A DNA stretch of 64,000 nt from an uncultured Sutterella sp. (GTDB taxonomy: Bacteria; Pseudomonadota; Gammaproteobacteria; Burkholderiales; Burkholderiaceae_F), in the NCBI GenBank assembly GCA_900770335.1, contig CAAGKD010000105.1:1-64000 (forward strand), in the 5' to 3' direction. The notes below the pieces were generated by a model. It worked only from the letters and a program-made list of their open reading frames with translations. It searched no databases and was not told the DNA's origin. This document shows, in pieces, positions 61,236 through 64,000 of this stretch; position 1 is the first letter of the stretch; each line of letters starts with the position of its first letter. Made by a program: the position numbers and the translations under genes.

Positions 61236-63326
61236 TCACTTGGCGAGACGAGCGATCTCGGCGACGCGGTTCATCACGCCGTAGAGGCGCTTGAGGAGCG
61301 CGAGGCGGTTGGTGCGCAGCTTCGGATCCTCGGCGTTCACCATGACGCCCTCGAAGAACGCGTCGACGGGTGCGCGCAACGCGGCGATGGCGACGAGCAC
61401 CTCCTCGAAGCGGCCGGCCTCGTAGAGCTCCTCGGCGCGCGGCTCGACGGCGAGCAGCTCCTCGTGGAGGCGCTTCTCGGCGTCCTCGACGAGCGCGGCG
61501 GGATCGACGACGTCGGAGACCTCGCCCTCGACCTTGCGCAGGATGTTGCCGATGCGCTTGTTGGCGGCCGTGAGGGACTCCGACTCGGGCAGGGCCATGA
61601 AGGCCTGCACCGCGGCGAGGCGCTGCGGGATGTCGGCGAGCTTCGCGGGATGGAGCGCGAGGATGGCGTCGGCCTCCTGGGCCGTGGCCCCGCGGTCGCG
61701 GAGCATCACGCGCAGGCGGTCGGCGAAGAACTCAAGGAGCGCGGCGCGGTTGTCCGTCACGCCCGGAACCTCGGCCTCGGCGGCCCAGGCGGCGTCGATC
61801 ATCTCGGGCAGGCTCACGCGGAGCTCCTTCTCGATGAGCATGCGCAGCACGCCGAGGGCGTGGCGGCGCAGCGCGAACGGATCCTTCTCGCCGGTCGGGA
61901 GCTGGCCGATGCCGAAGAGGCCGACGAGCGTCTCGAGCTTGTCGGCGAGCGCGACGGCGAGGCTCACCGGGGTGGAGGGAAGCGCGTCGCCCGCATAGCG
62001 GGGCTGGTAGTGCTCGCGGATCGCGAGGGCGACGTCGGCGGGCTCGTTGTCATGACGGGCGTAGTACTCGCCCATGATGCCCTGGAGCTCGGGGAACTCG
62101 CCCACCATGAGGGTGCGCAGGTCGGCCTTGGCGAGCGTGGCGGCGCGCTCGGCCTCGGCGCGGTCCGCGCCGATGAGGCTGGCGACGACGCCGGCGATGG
62201 CGCGCACGCGGAGCATGCGCTCGTACTGGCTGCCGAGCTTGTTGTGGTAGACGACGTGGCGCAGGCCGTCGACGCGGCTCTCGAGCGAGTGCATCTGGTC
62301 CTGGTCGTAGAAGAACTTCGCGTCGGCGAGGCGGGCGCGGACCACGCGGGCGTTGCCCTCGGAGATGGCCTTGCCGCCGTCGCGGGCCTCGAGCTGCGAG
62401 ATCAGCAGGAACCGGTTCATGAGCTTGCCGGCCTTGTCGCGCAGGGCGAAGTATTTCTGGTTGAGCTGCATCGTGAGGATGAGGCATTCCTCGGGAACGC
62501 GCAGGAACTCCTCCTCGAAGCGGCTTTCGTAGATGACCGGCCACTCGGTGAGGGCGGAGACCTCCTCGAGCAGATCCTCGGGCATGATCGGCGTCGCCTC
62601 CAGCGCGGCGGCGCGGGAGCGGAGCTCCTCCTCGATGCGGGCGCGGCGGGCGTCGTAGCAGGGCTCGACGCGCACGGAGCGCAGCGTTTCGCAGTAGCTG
62701 TCCGCATCCGGGATCTCGACGGGGTCGGGAGCGTGGAAGCGGTGGCCGCGGGTGACGCGGCCGGCCTTGAGGCCGAAGAGCTCGACGGGAACGACGTCGG
62801 CGCCGAAGAGGGCCGTGAGGTGGCGCACCGGACGCACGAAGGAGACCGTCGTCTCGCCGTCAGCGAGCTGGTAGGTCATGACCTTCGGAATCGGCAGGTG
62901 CTTCGTCGCGTAGTCGAGGGCCTTCTGCAGGGCCGGAGCGAGCTCGACGCCCGAGCGGACGCCTTCGTAGACGAGCTGCTCGTTCTTGCCGTCATTGACG
63001 CGCTCCAGGCGCTCGACGTCGCACTCGATGCCGAGGGCGGCCATCTTCTTCAGAAGAGCGGGCGTGGCCTTGCCGTCGGCGCCGATGCCGACCTTGACCG
63101 GAACGAGCTTCTGGCGGAACGTCTCGTCCGGGCTTTTGGCACGGACGTTCGTGATGTGCACCGCGAGGCGGCGCGGCGCGCCGTAGGCGACGGTCTGGCT
63201 GCCGTCTTCGAGGAAATGCGCGTCCGCGAGGCTCTTGCGTACGCCTTCGGCGAAGGCTTCGGAGAGCTTCCTCAGCGCCTTCGGCGGGAGTTCCTCGGTC
63301 TGCAGTTCAACGAGAAGATTCGTCAT
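61236..63326 (-). CDS. glyS: Glycine-tRNA ligase beta subunit
   Basis: A 696-residue beta subunit of the alpha2beta2 glycyl-tRNA synthetase. NLLVELQTEELPPKALRKLS (residues 3-22) is the family start, followed by GAPRRLAVHITNV, RGHRFHAPDPVEIPDADSY, FEEEFLRVPEECLILTMQLN, QKYFALRDKAGKLMNRFLLI and the terminal DALR-type helices (FEEVLVAIAALRAPVDAFFE). ATG 63326 is preferred to the upstream ATG 63347 because the latter adds unrelated residues (MMEKENK). It follows glyQ by 26 bases. Confidence 0.96.
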   Translation of the reverse strand: MTNLLVELQTEELPPKALRKLSEAFAEGVRKSLADAHFLEDGSQTVAYGAPRRLAVHITNVRAKSPDETFRQKLVPVKVGIGADGKATPALLKKMAALGIECDVERLERVNDGKNEQLVYEGVRSGVELAPALQKALDYATKHLPIPKVMTYQLADGETTVSFVRPVRHLTALFGADVVPVELFGLKAGRVTRGHRFHAPDPVEIPDADSYCETLRSVRVEPCYDARRARIEEELRSRAAALEATPIMPEDLLEEVSALTEWPVIYESRFEEEFLRVPEECLILTMQLNQKYFALRDKAGKLMNRFLLISQLEARDGGKAISEGNARVVRARLADAKFFYDQDQMHSLESRVDGLRHVVYHNKLGSQYERMLRVRAIAGVVASLIGADRAEAERAATLAKADLRTLMVGEFPELQGIMGEYYARHDNEPADVALAIREHYQPRYAGDALPSTPVSLAVALADKLETLVGLFGIGQLPTGEKDPFALRRHALGVLRMLIEKELRVSLPEMIDAAWAAEAEVPGVTDNRAALLEFFADRLRVMLRDRGATAQEADAILALHPAKLADIPQRLAAVQAFMALPESESLTAANKRIGNILRKVEGEVSDVVDPAALVEDAEKRLHEELLAVEPRAEELYEAGRFEEVLVAIAALRAPVDAFFEGVMVNAEDPKLRTNRLALLKRLYGVMNRVAEIARLAK

Positions 63327-63352
63327 TTTGTTTTCTTTCTCCATCATCCGGA

Positions 63353-64000
63353 TCAGCGGGCTTCGTGCTTCTTGAGCATCGGGAAGCCAAGACGCTCGCG
63401 CGAGTCGTAGTAGCTCTGCGCGACATTCCTCGAAATGGCGCGGATGCGGGCGATGTAGTGGGCGCGCTCAGTTACGGAGATGGCGCCGTGCGCGTCAAGG
63501 AGGTTGAAGGTGTGGCCGGCCTTGAGAACCATCTCATAGGCGGGCAGCGCCAGGTTGAGGTTCATCAGGCGCTTGGCCTCGCCCTCGAAGTAGTCGAACT
63601 GGCCGAGAAGCTTCTCGCAGTCGCTCGCCTCGAAGTTGTACGTGGACTGCTCGACTTCGTTCTGGTGGAAGACGTCGCCGTAGGTGAGCTTGCGCTCGAA
63701 GCCGTCGGGATCGGTCCAGGTCGTGAAGACGAGGTCGAAGACGTTGTCGCAGTTCTGCAGGTACATCGTCAGGCGCTCAAGACCGTAGGTGATCTCGCCC
63801 GTGATCGGCTTGCACTCGAGGCCGCCGACCTGCTGGAAGTACGTGAACTGCGTCACCTCCATGCCGTTCATCCAGACCTCCCAGCCGAGGCCCCAGGCGC
63901 CGAGCGTCGGGTTCTCCCAGTTGTCCTCGACGAAGCGGATGTCGTTCACCTCGGTGTCCACACCCAGGGCGCGCAGCGACCCGAGGTAGAGGTCGACGAT
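63353..64000 (-). CDS. glyQ: Glycine-tRNA ligase alpha subunit (partial)
   Basis: The last 215 residues or so are in the window; the N-terminus lies beyond the right edge. [58 protein letters not shown] and [20 protein letters not shown] are highly conserved class II catalytic-core blocks of the alpha subunit. Together with the beta subunit encoded just downstream it charges tRNA-Gly. No disruption is seen within the visible part. Confidence 0.95.
   Translation of the reverse strand: MVDLYLGSLRALGVDTEVNDIRFVEDNWENPTLGAWGLGWEVWMNGMEVTQFTYFQQVGGLECKPITGEITYGLERLTMYLQNCDNVFDLVFTTWTDPDGFERKLTYGDVFHQNEVEQSTYNFEASDCEKLLGQFDYFEGEAKRLMNLNLALPAYEMVLKAGHTFNLLDAHGAISVTERAHYIARIRAISRNVAQSYYDSRERLGFPMLKKHEAR

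Noticed and set aside
1..64000. Phage, insertion sequence, plasmid or CRISPR material
   Set aside because: No transposase, integrase, repeat-spacer array or attachment duplication was seen; apart from the short AT-rich gaps, composition is even throughout.

Overview
The window is about 64 kb of GC-rich (roughly two-thirds G+C), gene-dense chromosome from a Gram-negative bacterium, most likely a betaproteobacterium of the order Burkholderiales. The repertoire and order (divergent glnE/yhdP, tolB-pal-cpoB, dusB-fis-purH, murU-amgK divergent from lptD-surA-pdxA-rsmA, glyQ-glyS-plsC next to a YgjP-type metalloprotein, an InfA with a basic tail) fit that group. A menaquinone-type HemG, NAD-malic enzyme, Usp pairs and a CidAB-type pair suggest a low-oxygen, perhaps gut-associated, member such as Sutterellaceae. 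The family-level guess is inference. No phage, insertion sequence, plasmid or CRISPR material was seen.

Layout. 1-7.8 kb: partial glnE, then divergent yhdP, a thioredoxin-like gene and a PlsC/CdsA-type lipid gene pair. 7.8-9.8 kb: an OafA-type envelope acyltransferase behind an AT-rich leader. Its start codon is separated from its reading frame by a run of seven C, so it is out of frame as written and is a strong candidate for phase variation. 9.9-21.6 kb: infA, hemG, fadD, an M20 peptidase, an S4 RNA-binding protein, cidA/cidB, a nitronate-monooxygenase-like gene, mnmA, terC, recX and recA. 22.0-22.3 kb: three lysine tRNA genes behind a clear promoter. 22.5-34.9 kb: metNI (no metQ), trmB, uppP, a YecA-like SEC-C protein, ettA, a kinase-like protein, a small unknown protein, two Usp genes, a NarL-type response regulator, moaC and a BepA-like protease. 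35-45 kb: ferredoxin/flavodoxin-NADP reductase, apbC, metG, sulP, scpA and malic enzyme.

45-64 kb is devoted largely to the envelope and translation: cpoB, pal and tolB (outer-membrane constriction); purH, fis and dusB; murU and amgK (peptidoglycan sugar recycling); lptD and surA (outer-membrane assembly); pdxA and rsmA; a 614-residue YgjP-type metalloprotein that appears to carry four tandem copies of the YgjP N-terminal module; plsC; glyS and partial glyQ.

Most transcription units end in obvious hairpins. The leading candidates for new biology are the poly-C switch at the acyltransferase and the multi-module YgjP protein. Lesser ones are unusual N-terminal extensions (RecX, Fis), a twin-arginine-like signal on TolB, a nitronate-monooxygenase-like protein lacking the usual histidine, and several strong palindromes beside recA, metN, the usp genes and the flavin reductase.
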